A stretch of 64,000 nt of DNA from Manis javanica (GCF_040802235.1 NC_133158.1:19347001-19411000); one strand, 5' to 3'. Numbered from the stretch's first letter, positions 43,110 through 55,853 are shown. Translations and numbers: made by a program. The notes: generated from the letters alone by a model not told the origin.

Positions 43110-43615
43110 TCCTCTTTTTAATATATAACAGAAATGAATGTTAACTGTCTATCAAGAGACATGCATAAGAATATTTATAGATACTGGTTTTGCATAGTAG
43201 CCAAACTGGATACAATTCAAGTGCCCATGGAGAGTGCAATAGTTAAATTGTGGTGTATTCACTCAATACTGCAACACCCCAATAAGAAAAAATGAACTAC
43301 TATATACAACGTGCATGAATCACATATACATGTTAAGTCCAACAGGTCAGATCCAAAACAGTTCACACTAGGTGTTTCCATTTAAATGAACCTTGAAACT
43401 GGCAAAAGTAACCCATGGTCATAGTTGTGAGAATAGTGATGACCTTTGTGGGGATGGTTATTCTGCAAGAGGGCATGAGAAAGCCTGCTGGCTGCTGAAA
43501 ATCTAATCTTTGTCTTGATTTGGGTGGGGATTATGTGGATATACACATATGTAAAAATTCATAGAGCTATATATTTAAGATGAGTGTATTTTACTCTATG
43601 TACTATCTCAATAAA
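43110..43615 (+). repeat. Old L1M 3' fragment
   Basis: It has 'tagccaaactggatacaat', 'caagtgcccatggagagtg', 'gaatagtgatgacctttgt', 'gattatgtggatatacac' and a 'tactatctcaataaaaaag' end. Confidence 0.7.
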
Positions 43616-45019
43616 AAAGAGATTCTGTGCATTACTAGAAACAATCAGAAGACCTGGGTCACCCCTGGATGCTGAGAATAAAGGCTGCTGTTGGCTCACT
43701 GCTGTGTTCCTCACAGGGAATTGCCCTCGACTGCAGGGAAGTGCCTTGTCCAAAGTTACCCCTCTCCAGAAGACTAATGTTGAATACAAAGGCCTGGCTT
43801 CCTGCCTCATACAGGACGACTCTGAAATCCATCCCATCTCCAGAGCTCTCTATAGAACTGGTGGAGGCCTTGGTTGGAATTGCACGGTGGGTCTCTGTCC
43901 AGTACCACTTTCCTCTTCTTAATGGAGTGTCACCCAAAAGCACCCCACCCTTCCCCCACCACCAAATCATCTGCACTCACCTGTCCTTCATACCCATTTG
44001 CAGGAGCACTAATCTAAGATGCCATCTGTGCTATAGGTCTAGCCTTCCAAATAGACTGGGATGTCAGCTTTCCTCTCAATATTGAAATTTCCAACACTAA
44101 CTCCATGGCATTCCTCTTGATTTTTCTGCAGTGTCATTCATTTCCTGGCATTTCTCACTGAGGGATCATAAAGCCATGATGTTGCCTATATTTTGAAAAC
44201 AGAGCTCTCTGCCTTTCTGAATGCCTTTTGATTATAGCTGCCACCCAGAAGGAAACCAATCTTGTGAAGAAAAAACAGAACTATGAGCTCTGAGGAGGAG
44301 AAAAATAGGTCCCCTGCAATTAAAGACAGTTTCTGTTGATTATATGTATTGTAAACTCATTACAGGCCTGTCTCTATAAAGTTAAAATAGCGTAACTGGA
44401 TCGTTTTATATTGTGTTCTCAGAGGAGTTTACATTAGTCACTTTTTCTAAGTAAGAATGAATCTTTACAATGAGATGTTTAAAATCTGGATAGTAATGAT
44501 GTTATTATCAATTGTACATTATCGAGACATAGCTTGGGATCCTTCTTCTAATTTCCTTTTGCTTTGCTCCATTCTGCAATCTGGTTTGTACACATTCTCG
44601 GCTAAGTGTTCATTCATTCTGCAATTTATTTATGCTTCTTTTCCTACATTCACATTTTCTTTCTTTCATATCAATTTTTTTCCTTCTGGATTTTGTTTAT
44701 TTATACTTGCTTTTTTCTTGGTTATTTCAATACTTAATAACCTTTTTATTATGATTTTTAAAAATGAAACTCATAGCCAGTTAGATATATATTCTCTTTA
44801 GGTAACATGTGAAGAAATAAGAAAATGTAAACTCTCTTCAGGGCATCGGAAGTCTCCAGCCAATGGGACAGAGCCTAAGTAGATGTTGTAAAGCCAGTTG
44901 CCTCCATTATCATAGTATATGGAAATTTTTTTTTCATTCTGGAAAATGATGTTTGGATTCTTCCCTTTTCCTATGGGCAGTACTGCTCCCAAATTACCAT
45001 AAATTTAATGAACAGTAGT

Positions 45020-45260
45020 GGCTGGTATTTATTGTTTGCTTTTTGTATGCTGGCCATTTTTCCAAGTGATTTGCACACAATATCACTGTTTCATCCCCAG
45101 ATTAGCTCTATGAGGGAAAAGTTATTGTATCACCATCATCATCATTATAGATGAGGAAACTTGGACCTGGAAAAGTCCAAGTTGAGTGACTGCTCAGTTT
45201 CCCTGGTTTATGACTGACACAGCCAGGATAAGGACCCCTGAGCTCTCCCTGCTTCCAACC
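45020..45260 (+). repeat. MIR SINE
   Basis: It has 'ctggtatttattgtttgct', 'tagatgaggaaacttggac' and 'cagccaggataaggacccc' in MIR order. Confidence 0.7.
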
Positions 45261-45429
45261 CACTGTCCACAAAACACATGTTTCTGTACTTGATGCTCTG
45301 AGAGAAAAGAAGAAGGACAGAGTGAAGATAATAAAAGATGAAAAAAATGACTCCTGACTTCAAATAGTTTAGACTTTACAAAATAAAACACAGAAGGATT
45401 AGCAATTGCAATAGCCAGTTTCTAAAAAT

Positions 45430-45985
45430 ATGTCATTCGACAATGAGCCACTGCTCCGCTAATCACACTCCTGGGATTCCCTTCCCAGTGAATCTGGGTT
45501 GGCCCTGTATAGCCAATGGAATCCAACAGAGGTGACACTGTGTGACTTCTGAAAGCCAGGTCAGAAAAGGCCTTGCCACTTCCCCCTTGACTCTTGGAAC
45601 TCATGCTCCAGGAGAAGCTAGCCATGGCATAAGAAATCCAGCTGCCACGAGACTCCTGTGCTGTGGCGAAGCCCAGCCTAGCCATGTGGAGAGTCCATGT
45701 GGCCACACTAGCTGCCTCAGCCATCCCAGCCCAGGCACCACTCAGCTGAGTGAAGAAGCCTCACCTTAGACATTTGAGCCCCTGCAGACGCTACTGGAAA
45801 ACAGGGGGTCTTTCTGTTGGCCAGAAACAAGGCTCCAGGCTCCTGGCCCCATATTACCCTCCTCTAGTCCTTTGAGCCTCCCCAACTAAGGGCCCAGTTA
45901 TGTCAGAGGAGAGGCAAGCCATCTGCACTGTGCCAACCTGTTTCCTAAATTGCACAATTGTGAGCATAATAAAATGGTTGTTGTT
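45430..45985 (+). mobile_element. ERVL-MaLR (MLT1-type) LTR
   Basis: A MaLR-like body with 'tgccacgagactcctgtgc' and 'catgtggagagtccatgtg', ending 'aataaaatggttgttgttt', which resembles the MLT1 polyadenylation region. Confidence 0.6.
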
Positions 45986-46319
45986 TTTAGTTGGTAGGTT
46001 TTCTGAGAGTTTGCAATGCAGCAGTTGATAAATGGAACCACAGTGAGTCAACAAAGAATAGACAAATGAAGTCAGAGACAACCAGAGAGAGAGAAATGCT
46101 TGGGTTAGAACAATCAGAAAAATCTCAATTCTGATAAGAAAGTCTGGGGGCCGAGCAAAGACTCCAGGAAGAAAAAGTGCAGCTATGTGGGTGGAACCAG
46201 GTTACCTTATCTGATGTGAAGACTGGGAGAATGAAGCAATAAACAGCAGGGTTGGAAAAGAGTCTAGGCCAGTTGGTGAGGGTGGTAGATGCCAGGGAAA
46301 ATAATTCCACAGCTGAACA

Positions 46320-46440
46320 GGCTATAAAAATCATCTAGTACAATCCACTTTTCTCTTTTTCCTTTTTACATAGACAGAAACTTAAACTTAAAGAAGTGAA
46401 GTGATTTGGGGAGTAAAGGGACATGAAGCTGGTTGGTCAC
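46320..46440 (+). repeat. MIR-class fragment
   Basis: It has 'aatcatctagtacaatcca' and 'gaagtgaagtgatttgggg', an MIR/MIR3-like order, diverged. Confidence 0.45.
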
Positions 46441-47971
46441 AGAAGTTAATACTCGAGACTACAGCATATGGCGTCTTTCCTCCAGAACCCACCATTGATC
46501 ACGGAAATAGAAACACTGTTCTGTGTCTAAGACCAGGTATGCTTTCTCCACTGGCATCAAAAAGACCATGTATATCCAATCCTAAGTATCTGGACAGACA
46601 TTGTAGTGTTTAAAGATAGCCTCTTTAATTCATAATTATAAAGTCCCTAATTGTTCTTTCCTCATATCCTGTCACATTAAAAATAAAACAAAACCGAAAA
46701 ACAAGATGGCAGAGTAGGAAGGCAGGTGGAAATGTCCTCCCAAACACACACAAACATACGCACCAAGGAAGCAAGTACAGCAAATACAACTAACCCTAAA
46801 AATGACCTGAAGATGGCCAAACAGACCCCCTTACACCTGGGGAGGAAGAGAAGACCACACAGAGAAGGGTAAAGCGGCAGAGTGGTGACCACGCAGGACC
46901 CAAGCCCTTCCCCTATGCCAGCCGGCTGGTGGGAGTAAGAGAAAAGGAGTGGGAAGGTGATGGGCACCCAGGAACTGTGCACATCTGGCCCTGGAGATAC
47001 TCGTGCTCTGGGAACATGACTCCACATTGCATTGGGTTCTGGTGATTAGCAGGACTGGACACCAGGGACAGTTGGAACACTCTGGGGGGCTGAGACACTA
47101 GCCACCTGTGGAGGACAAGAATGCTCTGCCGGTCCCAGAGGCAGCAGTTTCAAAGATTTGCCAGCAGTAGGAGGGGTACCAGAGGGGCAAGGGTTGGATG
47201 GAGCTCTCGCCACAGGAGAAAAAGCAGGTGGACAACACTTTCCCAGCCCTCCTTCAGCCCAACAGGTTGGGCACTCACGGAAGCCCCAGACCCTCCATTC
47301 CCCTCACTGGCAGTTCAGCCGCGAGGCGCTTCCCTGTCGATCTACCTGCCTGCCTACTTGGCCCAGCAGTGTCAAACTTTGCTTCTGGTAGGCAGAGGGA
47401 GGCTTTCCCAGCTTTCTCAGCTCTGTCTCAGCCCAACTGAGGAAGCACCTGCAAGCACCAGCTCCAAGCGAGAGCTCTCCTTCCTCCCGCAGGGTGGCCC
47501 AGCCTGGTGGTGCATGCCTTGTTGCCACCAGGGGGCACCAGTGCGACAGCCATGCTCCTATGCACCCTGCCACAGCTGTGCCACATGCCAGTGCCCCTCA
47601 CCCATGTCCCCTGCAGCCTCGCAACCATTCTCAATTTGCTGTAACCGGCACCTGACCAGAGCCTACACAACTGCCTCACCCACCCCATTAGTGCAGCAGC
47701 TCTGACATTGCTGCAGGGAAGGCAGAAGGGGTGGCCTCACCCACAGTGATACCAGCAGAAGTCACTGCTCTGATTACAAAGAGCCAGCTGAGACAAACTG
47801 CCAGCTGCACTGGACTGAGATGAACCACTGCTGGCAGACAGGCCACTCCACCCATTGCCCACCAATAGCAACAGGGGCTCCACTGAAAAGAGAACCAGGC
47901 ACTACAGATGAAAGAGTTTTGAACTTCTGGGCACCACAGGACACCTTCTTCATAAAGCCACCACTTGATAA

Positions 47972-48833
47972 ATGAGGAGGCAGAGGAGTATGTTCCAAAC
48001 AAAACTACAGGATAAGACACCAGAAAGAAAGCTAAATGAAATGGTGATCACCAATCTTCTTCATAAAGATTTCAAAGTAGCAATCATAAATATGTTCACT
48101 GATCTGCTGAAAAGTATTAATGATTTCAGGGAGGACTTCAACACAGAGGTAGAGCTGAAAAAGAGCCACTCACAGCTGAAGAATATACTAACTGAAATGA
48201 TTGCTGCAAGTAGAGGAGGCAATCAATGAGATGAAAATTATAGAATAGGAATACAACGAAACTGAGGAACAGAGAGAAAAAAGAATTTCTAGGAATGAAA
48301 TAATGATAAGAGAGCTCTGTGACCAATCCAAATGAAACAATATTCACATAATAGGGATACCAGAAGGCGAAGAGAGAGACAAAGAGATAGAGAGCCTCTG
48401 TGAAGAAATAATTGTTGAAAACTTCCCCAATCTGGATAAGGAAATAGACACTCAGGTTATGGAAGCACAGAGAGTCCCTAACAAAAGGAACCCCAGGAAG
48501 ACAACACCAAGACATATAATAATTGAAATGATAAAGATTAAAGATAAGGAAAGAGTATTGAAAGCAACCAGAGAGAGAAAAAAGATTACTGATAAGGGAA
48601 ACCCCATCAGGCTATCAGCAGACTTGTCAGCAGAAACTTTGCAGACCAAAAAGGACTAGCATGAAGTATTTAATGTACTGAAACAGAAGGACCGTCAACC
48701 AAGAATCCTCTGCTCAGGAAGATTAGCATTCGAATTTGAAGGAGAGATCAAACATTTCCTTGATGAATGTTGGCTCAAGGAATTTATAACCACTAAACCA
48801 GCACTACAGGATATGTTAAAGGGACTGCTGTAG
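47972..48833 (+). pseudogene. L1 ORF1 (RNA-binding protein), disrupted
   Basis: ORF1 would encode the coiled-coil RNA-binding chaperone of L1. The first 85 codons are open (start MRRQRSMFQTKLQDKTPERK) and stop at 48227-48229. The frame then shifts. Later pieces, such as EAQRVPNKRNPRKTTPRHII (48459-48659) and FEFEGEIKHFLDECW, correspond to the RRM and C-terminal domains. The final stop is TAG at 48831-48833. It cannot make a full protein. Confidence 0.85.
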
Positions 48834-49269
48834 ATGGAAATGTCCCTAAGACTAAATGTTTCACCAGTGAAAATAAACCCACAGTAAAGGTTGTAAATTA
48901 ATAATTACCAAGTAAGTACAAGATTAGATCAAAAGTAGTAAAACCAACTATAAACAAGTCAGTCGAGGAACACACAAAAAGTGCAGATTATGACATTTAA
49001 TACACAAAGTGTGGAGGAGCAAGAAAAAGTACTTTAAGATTATATTTGAAATAAAGCAATCGTCAATTTAATATAGACTCTTATATAGTTAGAATGTTAT
49101 CCTCAAAACTTATGGTAACCACAAACCTAAAGTCTATAACAGATACACGAAAAGTTAAAAGAGAAATCCAATACAACAATGAAGAACATCAAATAACGAG
49201 AGAAGAATATAGGAGAGGAATAAAGGAATAGAGAAGAGGTATAAAAGCAACCAGAAGACAATTAATAGA

Positions 49270-52200
49270 ATGGCAATAAGGACATACCTATCAATAATTA
49301 CCTTAAATGTAAATGAACTGAATGCACCAATCAAAAGACATAGAGTGGCAGAATGGATAAAGAAACAAGATCCATCTATATGCTGCCTGCAAAAGACTCA
49401 TTTCAGACCCAAAGACATACACAGATTAAAAGTGAAGGAATGAAAAAAGATTTCATGAAAATAACAGGGGAAAAAAAGCAGGAGTAGCAGTACTTACATC
49501 AGACAAAATTGATTTCAAAAGAAAGAAAGTAACAAGAGACAAAAAAGGACATTGCATAATCATAAAAGGGTCAGTGCAACAAGAGGATATAACCATTATA
49601 AATATCTATCCACCCAACATAAGAGCAGCTAAATATGTAAAACAAACACTAACATAGTTAAAGGGGAAAATAGATTGCAACACATTCATTTTAGGAGACT
49701 TCAACACACCACTTACATCAACAGACAGATCAAGCAGACAGAAAATAAGTAGGGGAACAGAAGCACTGAATAATACATGACATCAAATGGACTTAACAGA
49801 CAGCTATAGAACATTGCACCCAGAAGCAGCAGGATACACTTTTTTCTCAAGTGTACATGGAATGTTCTCCAGAATAGTTCACATACTAGGACACAAAAAG
49901 AGCCACATTGAATTTTAAAAGATTGAAATTATATCAAGCAACTTCTAAGATCACAGTGGTATGAAACTAGAAATAAATTGCACAAACAAAATAAAAAGGC
50001 CTACAGACATATGGAGGCTAAACAACATGCTTCTAAATAATCAATGGATCAGTGAACAAATTAGAGCAGAAATCAAGTAATACTTGGAGGCAAAGGAAAA
50101 CAAAAATTCAACAGTCCAAAATTTGTGGTATGCCACAAAAGCAGCTCTAAGAAGGAAGTACATAGCTGTCCAGGCCTACCTCAAGAAACAAGAACAATCC
50201 CAAATAAACAGTCTAAACTCCAATTAAAGCAACTGGAAAAATAAGAACAAGTGAAACGTAGAGTTAGTAGAAGGAGGGACATAATAAAGATCAGAGCAGA
50301 AATAAATAAAATAGAGAAGAATAAAATAATAGAAAAAAATTAATTAAACCAAGACCTGCTTCATTGAGAAAATAAACAAAAATAGATAAACCCCTAGCCA
50401 GACTTATCAAGAAAAAGAAAATATGCAAACAAACAAAATCAGAAATGAACAAGAAATAGTCACAAGAGATACTATGGAAATACTAAAAATTCTTAGAGAA
50501 TTCTATGAAAAATTATATGCCAATAAATTGGACAACCTAGAAGAAATGGATAAATTCCTAGAAAAGTACAACCTTTCAAGACTGACCCAGGAAGAAAAGA
50601 AAATCTGGACAGATCAATTATCAGTAATGAAATTGAATTGATAATCAAAAAACTTCCAACAAACAGAAGTCCATAACCAGATGGCCTCACAGCTGAATTC
50701 TACCAAATATTTAACAAAGAGCTAATACCCTTTCTTCTTAAAGTATTCCAAAAAGTACAAGAAGAGGGAATACTTCCAAACTCATTCTATGAGGCCAGTA
50801 TCACTCTAATACCAAAACCAAAGACAGTGAAAAAAAAAAATTATAGACCCTGATGAACATAGATGCAAAAATCCTCAACAAAATATTGGCAAACTGAGTT
50901 CAAAATGCATAAAAGGTCATCCATCACAACCAGGGATTAAATTCCCTGGAATTTAATCCAGGGAAGCAAGGATAGTATAATATTCATAACTCAATCAACA
51001 TCATACACCTCATTAACAAAAAGGATAAAAACAACATGATCATCTCAATAGATGCTAAAAAAGCATTTGATAAAATTCAACATCCATGCATAATAAAAAC
51101 TCTCAACAAAATGGGTATGAAGGGTACATACCTCTACACAATTAAGGCCATATATGACAAACCTACAGCTAACATCACTTAATGGTGAAAAGCTGAAAGC
51201 TTTTCCTCTACGATCAGGAACAAAACAGGGATGCCCACTCTCACCACTTTTATTCAACATAGTACTGCAAGTTTTAGCCAAGGCAATCAGACAACACAAA
51301 GAGATAGAAGACATCCAAATTGATAAGGAAGAAGTTAAACTGTCACTATTTGCAGATGGCATGATATTATACACAGAAAACCCTAAAGACTCCACCAAAA
51401 ACTATTAGAACCAATAACTGGATTCAGCAGAGTTGTGGAATACAAAATTAATACACAGAAATCTGTTGCATTCCTATATACTAACAAAGAATAACAGAAA
51501 ATGAAATCAGAAAAACAATTCCCCCTACAATTGCATCAGAAAGAATAAAATACCTAGGATTAAACCTAACCAAGGAGGTGAAAGACCAGTACTCTGAAAA
51601 CTATAAGACACTCATGAGAGAAATTTTTTTGAAAAACACAAATGAATGGAAATCTATCCTATGATCATGGAAAGGAAGAATTAATATTGTCAAAATGGCC
51701 ACCCTGCTCAAAGCAATTTACAGATTCAATGCAATCCCTATCAAAATACCAACAGCATTTTTCAATGACCTAGAACAAATAGCTCTAAATTTCATGTGGA
51801 ACCACAAAATACCCCAAACAGCCAAACCCATCTTGAGAAAGACGAACAAAGCTGTAGGTATTACACTCCCTGACTTCAAGCTATACTACAAAGCTGTGGT
51901 AATTAAAACAGTATGGTACTGGCACAAGAACAATGTAGCAGAATAGAAAGCCCAGATAAAAACCCATCCATATATGGTCAATTAATACACAATAAAGGAG
52001 CCATGAATATACAATGGGGAAAAGACAGCCTCTTCAATAACTGGTATTGGGAAAACTGAACAACTATATACAAGTGAATGAAATTGGAGAACTGTTTAAC
52101 TCCATACATAAAAGTAAACTCAAAATGGATCAAAGACCTGAATGGAAGACATGAAACCATAAAACACTTAGAAGAAAACATAGGCAAAAATCTCGTAAAC

Positions 52201-53325
52201 ATAAGCATGAGCAATTTTTTCCTGGTCACATCGCCTCGGGCAAGGGAAACAAAATAAAAAATGAACAAGTGGGACTACATTAAACTAAAGGCTTCTGTAT
52301 AGCACAGGACACCATCAGAAGAACAAAAAGGCATTCTACAGTATGGGAGAGTATATTCATAAATGACGTATCTGATAAGGAGTTAACATCCAAAATATAT
52401 AAAGAATTCATATACCTCAACACCCAAAAAACAAATAATCCATTAAAAAATGGGCAGAGAAAGAGGGCATTACGATTAGCATGTATAGTGCGTGGGGGGC
52501 ATGGGGAGGGCTGCTCAACACAGAGAAGACAAGTAGTGATTTTACAGCATCTTACTACACAGATGGAGAGTGACTGTGAAGGGGTATGTGGGGAGGAGTT
52601 GGTGAAGGGGGGAACCTAGTAAACATAATGTTCTTTCTATAATTGTAGATTAATGATACCAAAAAAATAAAAAATAAATAAAAAAATAAACCCATTGAGC
52701 TTGTAAAAAAAATGGGCAGAGAATGTAAATAGATATTTCTCCAAAGATGACACACAGATGGCCAACAGACACATGAAAAGATGCTCCACGTCACTAATCA
52801 TCAGGGAAATGTGAATTAAAACCACAGTGAGATATCACCTCTCACCAGTTAGAGTGGCCACTATCCAAAAGATGAGAAATAAGACGTGTTGGCAAGGATG
52901 TGGAGAAATGGGAACCCTCCTACACTGTCAGTGGGAATGTAAATTGGTGCAGCCACTGTGGAAAGCAGAATGGAGGTTCCTGAAAAAACTAAAAATAGAA
53001 ATACCGTAAGACCGAATAATTCCACTTCTAGGAATTTACCCAAAGAAAACAAAATCTCTGATCAGAAAAGATATATGTACCCCTATGTTTATCACAGCAC
53101 TATTTACAATAGCCAAGACATGGAAGCAACCTAAGTGTCCCTCAGTAGATGAATGGATAAAGAAGATGTGGTACATATACACAATGGAATACTATTCAGT
53201 CACAAATAAAAAGAGATCCTGCCATTTGCAACAACATGGATGGATCCAGAGGGTATTGTGCTCAGTGAAATATGCCAGGCAGATAAAGAGAAATACCATA
53301 TGATTTCACTTATTTGTGAAATATA
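49270..53325 (+). pseudogene. L1 ORF2 (endonuclease/reverse transcriptase), disrupted
   Basis: It starts with the endonuclease motif region (MAIRTYLSIITLNVNELNAP). An open RT segment at 51154-51408 contains [15 protein letters not shown], and [11 protein letters not shown], where the catalytic F/YADD box is FADG (51349-51360). Further pieces include [20 protein letters not shown] (51695-51946), a thumb-like region, and the C-terminal [20 protein letters not shown] (53085-53303). There are numerous stops and shifts, and a nested insertion interrupts it near 52462. Confidence 0.88.
52445..52723 (+). mobile_element. Nested L1 3'-end insertion inside the full-length L1
   Basis: A block of about 245 bp starts 'gagggcattacgattagc', passes 'acagcatcttactacacag' and ends in an A-rich (AAATAAA)n tail at about 52660-52690. 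The 17-bp AAAAAATGGGCAGAGAA occurs at 52445-52461 and again at 52707-52723. The host ORF2 sequence resumes after the second copy. A non-tail stretch 'cccattgagcttgt' separates the A tail from the right target copy. Confidence 0.88.
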
Positions 53326-53689
53326 AAAACAAAGCAAAACAGAATGCACAAAACAGCAGTAGACTAATAGACACTGAGACGTGACTAGGGGTTACCATGG
53401 GGGAGGGATTGGGGTGGGTGAGGGTAATAAAGGGGCACAAAAATTCTCAATCATAATGTAAGTTGGTCTTGGGGACAACTGTACAACATGGAGAATATAA
53501 GCAATGATTCTGTAACATCTTTCTATGTTGACATAGTAACCACACTAGTGGGGGTGAGGATTTAATAATATGGGTAACTGTTGAATCATTGTGTTGCATA
53601 TTTGAAACCAATATAAGATTGTATATTAACGATACTTGAGAAAAAACCCTCTAAACCTCTGAACTGTCACCAAATTCTCCATTAAGTTT

Positions 53690-54130
53690 TTTAACAATTT
53701 TATTGAGGTTTAATTTACATTTCATAAAATTTGCTCTATTTTAAGTGCACTCTTCAGTGATGTTAGTATTGAGTTGTGCAATCATCAATATAATTCAGTT
53801 TCAGAGTGTTTCCTTTGCCCCAATAAAATCTCCCTACCCATTTACAGTTAATCCTTATCCCCACCTGAAGCCAAAGGCAAGAAATACTTTACTTTCTGTC
53901 TCCAGAGGGTTGCCTTTTCTAGACATTTCAGATGAATGGGACTGTAGATTCAGTGGTCTTTTTGTGTCTGGCTTCTTTCACATCAAATAATGTTTTTGAG
54001 GTTTTTCCATGCTATGACATACATCAGTAGATCATTCCCTTATACTGCTAATAGTACTACTTTTTACATATGTATCTTATTTTGTGTATCCTCTTATCAG
54101 TTAATGGACTTTTTAGGTACTGTCAATAAG
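53690..54130 (-). repeat. Old L1M 3' end, antisense
   Basis: It has 'aacaattttattgaggttt', 'catttcataaaatttgctc' and 'aagtgcactcttcagtgat', the reverse complement of a typical L1M terminus. It directly follows the younger L1. Confidence 0.75.
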
Positions 54131-54227
54131 GCTATTTCCATTAAGTTTTAAAAGTAGTAAGGATTGCTTAGTATAGAGAAATCACAGAAAGTTTGGGGGT
54201 TTTGAGGGGATTGCTTATTAAGATAAG

Positions 54228-54430
54228 CTCAGTGTTTCTCAACAGGGCCTCCATGTTGGCATTTGACCCAGAACAATTCTTTGTTGTATTGGAGTGTCCT
54301 GAGCATTGCAGGAAGTTTAGCATATGTCAGTGAGACCTGTCAATCATTGTGACAACCCAAAACATCCTTCCCACAATTACAGATGCTCCCTAGCAAGACG
54401 TTTTCTCACCCTCATTGAGAACCTACGGAT
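54228..54430 (-). mobile_element. MER5A-type hAT-Charlie element, antisense
   Basis: It has 'cagtgtttctcaacagggc', 'acaattctttgttgtattg' and 'gtcctgagcattgcaggaa', the reverse-complement MER5 order, diverged at its right end. Confidence 0.7.
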
Positions 54431-54984
54431 GGTGTTGGCTCACCTGCAACACCGCAGCCCATACCCTGTGAGTGTAGAGCTCATGTCCTGCTCTTCCCCA
54501 GATGCCTGCTTGGTAAGAGGTTCCAGGTTATTAAATATTTGCATTTCTAGAACGCTAAATACAATGGGTTCTCAAATAATTACAATATAATGCTGAGACA
54601 ATGATTCAGAACATACCTGTACTTTAAATGATTTATAAGGCAAAGTGAAATCTGGCAGAAATTCAAGAGGCATGGTTATAACTGGTGTTCTTCATTTTGT
54701 GGCCATGCTATAAAATGAGGTTTTAGAATGTCAGCTCTCAGTTCATGGATAATAATAAGAGGATGTGTCCTAATCAGATTTGGGATTGGGGGTGCCTTGG
54801 AAGGCTAGTTGGGAAATTCTGGAACTTCGATTTGGTGGCTAGCCGTTAAAATCTCAGAAGAATCCATTCCTGCACTGGTTTGGGAAGTTACTACTCTATC
54901 TTAAATCCATGTCAAAAAGAAAAACACATATGCATTTATGTATATTTGATAAGCTACATTTTATTGTCCTGATTATCAAAGAGC

Positions 54985-55195
54985 TTTTACTGGGCACCTA
55001 TTGTGAGCCAGGCACTGTGCTAGTTTCTTTGAATGCATTAATTTAACGCCCACAAAATATTGTGGAGAGCAGTATTATCATTCCCAGTTTGCATGTCCAG
55101 AAATGAAGACAAGAAAGTTGTGGCAGCTTACTCAGGATCACCAAGCCGGTAAGTGGCAGTGCCGGTTTCAAACCCAGACTTTGAAATTCATTCTG
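54985..55195 (+). repeat. MIR SINE
   Basis: It has 'agccaggcactgtgctagt', 'gtaagtggcagtgccggtt' and 'caaacccagactttgaa'. Confidence 0.75.
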
Positions 55196-55473
55196 TAAAT
55201 TCTTTAGACTACAGACAGGCCTCTGGAGTGGTTTTATCCAACAGATACCACCAAGTGCCAGGCTCTTGGGCACAGGCAAACAGGGCGGGGATGTCCCGGC
55301 CTGACTGGATGGACGGATGGGTGCGCGGACAGATGGATAAAAATAAACGACGGAGGCAATGCGTGCAAGAATGAGGGAATCAGATGGAGAGAGGATAGAA
55401 TGGAAGGGTAAGCGAATTGGGGACTGAATGAGGAAGTAAAGAAGGGAATGGAGTGAAATGGGAGGGAATGACT

Positions 55474-55585
55474 GGATGGATGGATGGATGGACGGATGGA
55501 TGGATGGACGGATGGATGAATGAATGAATGAATGAATGAATGAATGAATGAATGAATGAATGAATGAACGAACGAACGAACGAAC
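55474..55585. repeat. Compound tetranucleotide microsatellite: (GGAT)n-(GAAT)n-(GAAC)n
   Basis: GGAT units with two GGAC variants run 55474-55517, then about 13 GAAT units to 55567, then about five GAAC units to 55585. It ends about 290 bp upstream of the GXYLT2 ATG, at the left edge of the CpG island. A degenerate GGAT/GGAC patch precedes it at 55300-55340. Confidence 0.97.
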
Positions 55586-55853
55586 TTAGAAGTGAGAGTC
55601 TGGAAGCTCCGCTCCCTGCAGCCCAGCGCGGGGCGGCCGGCGGGTGCGCGGACGGGCGGCTACTCCACACAGTACGGTAGGCGCGCAGCTCCTCCTCAGG
55701 CCCCTCGCGCCTCCTCCCGCCTCCTCCGCCGCCGCCGCCACCGCCCGCCCGCCCGCCGGCCGCCCGGACCCCAGTCCCCGGCGGGCGGGCGGGGTAGCCG
55801 CCGCGCGCCGCTGCGCTCGCCCCGCCGCCGCCGCCGCCGCCCGGCGCGCCGCG

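Larger units (their letters stand above)
46700..53646 (+). mobile_element. Near full-length, inactive L1 retrotransposon
   Basis: The order is complete: a 5'UTR beginning 'acaagatggcagagtagga' (46700-47971), ORF1 remains (47972-48833), ORF2 remains (from ATG 49270 to about 53325), a 3'UTR and a short terminal A-run at 53641-53646. Both reading frames carry many stops and frameshifts. A younger L1 3'-end copy is inserted at 52462-52706. Its 3'UTR differs from the one at 23484-24263, so at least two L1 subfamilies are present. No target-site duplication was evident, which fits an old insertion. Confidence 0.92.
38151..55600. other. Intergenic interval between SHQ1 and GXYLT2 (head-to-head)
   Basis: About 17.5 kb without a recognisable host gene. 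A pyrimidine-rich tract lies at 38500-38640. Old repeats and the full-length L1 are listed separately. Unrecognised stretches are 38640-39400, 39540-39950, 40690-42360, 42620-43100, 43620-45010 and 54440-54980. The 114-codon hydrophobic open frame at 44457-44801 shows no similarity I know. Confidence 0.75.

Noticed and set aside
44457..44801. 114-codon hydrophobic open frame in the intergenic interval
   Set aside because: The hydrophobicity comes from T-rich DNA. There is no promoter, splice context or known similarity.
47121..47705. 194-codon open frame upstream of L1 ORF1
   Set aside because: It lies wholly in the GC-rich L1 5'UTR, has low-complexity Ser/Pro/Cys composition and matches no L1 protein. 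Such frames are expected by chance in this composition.
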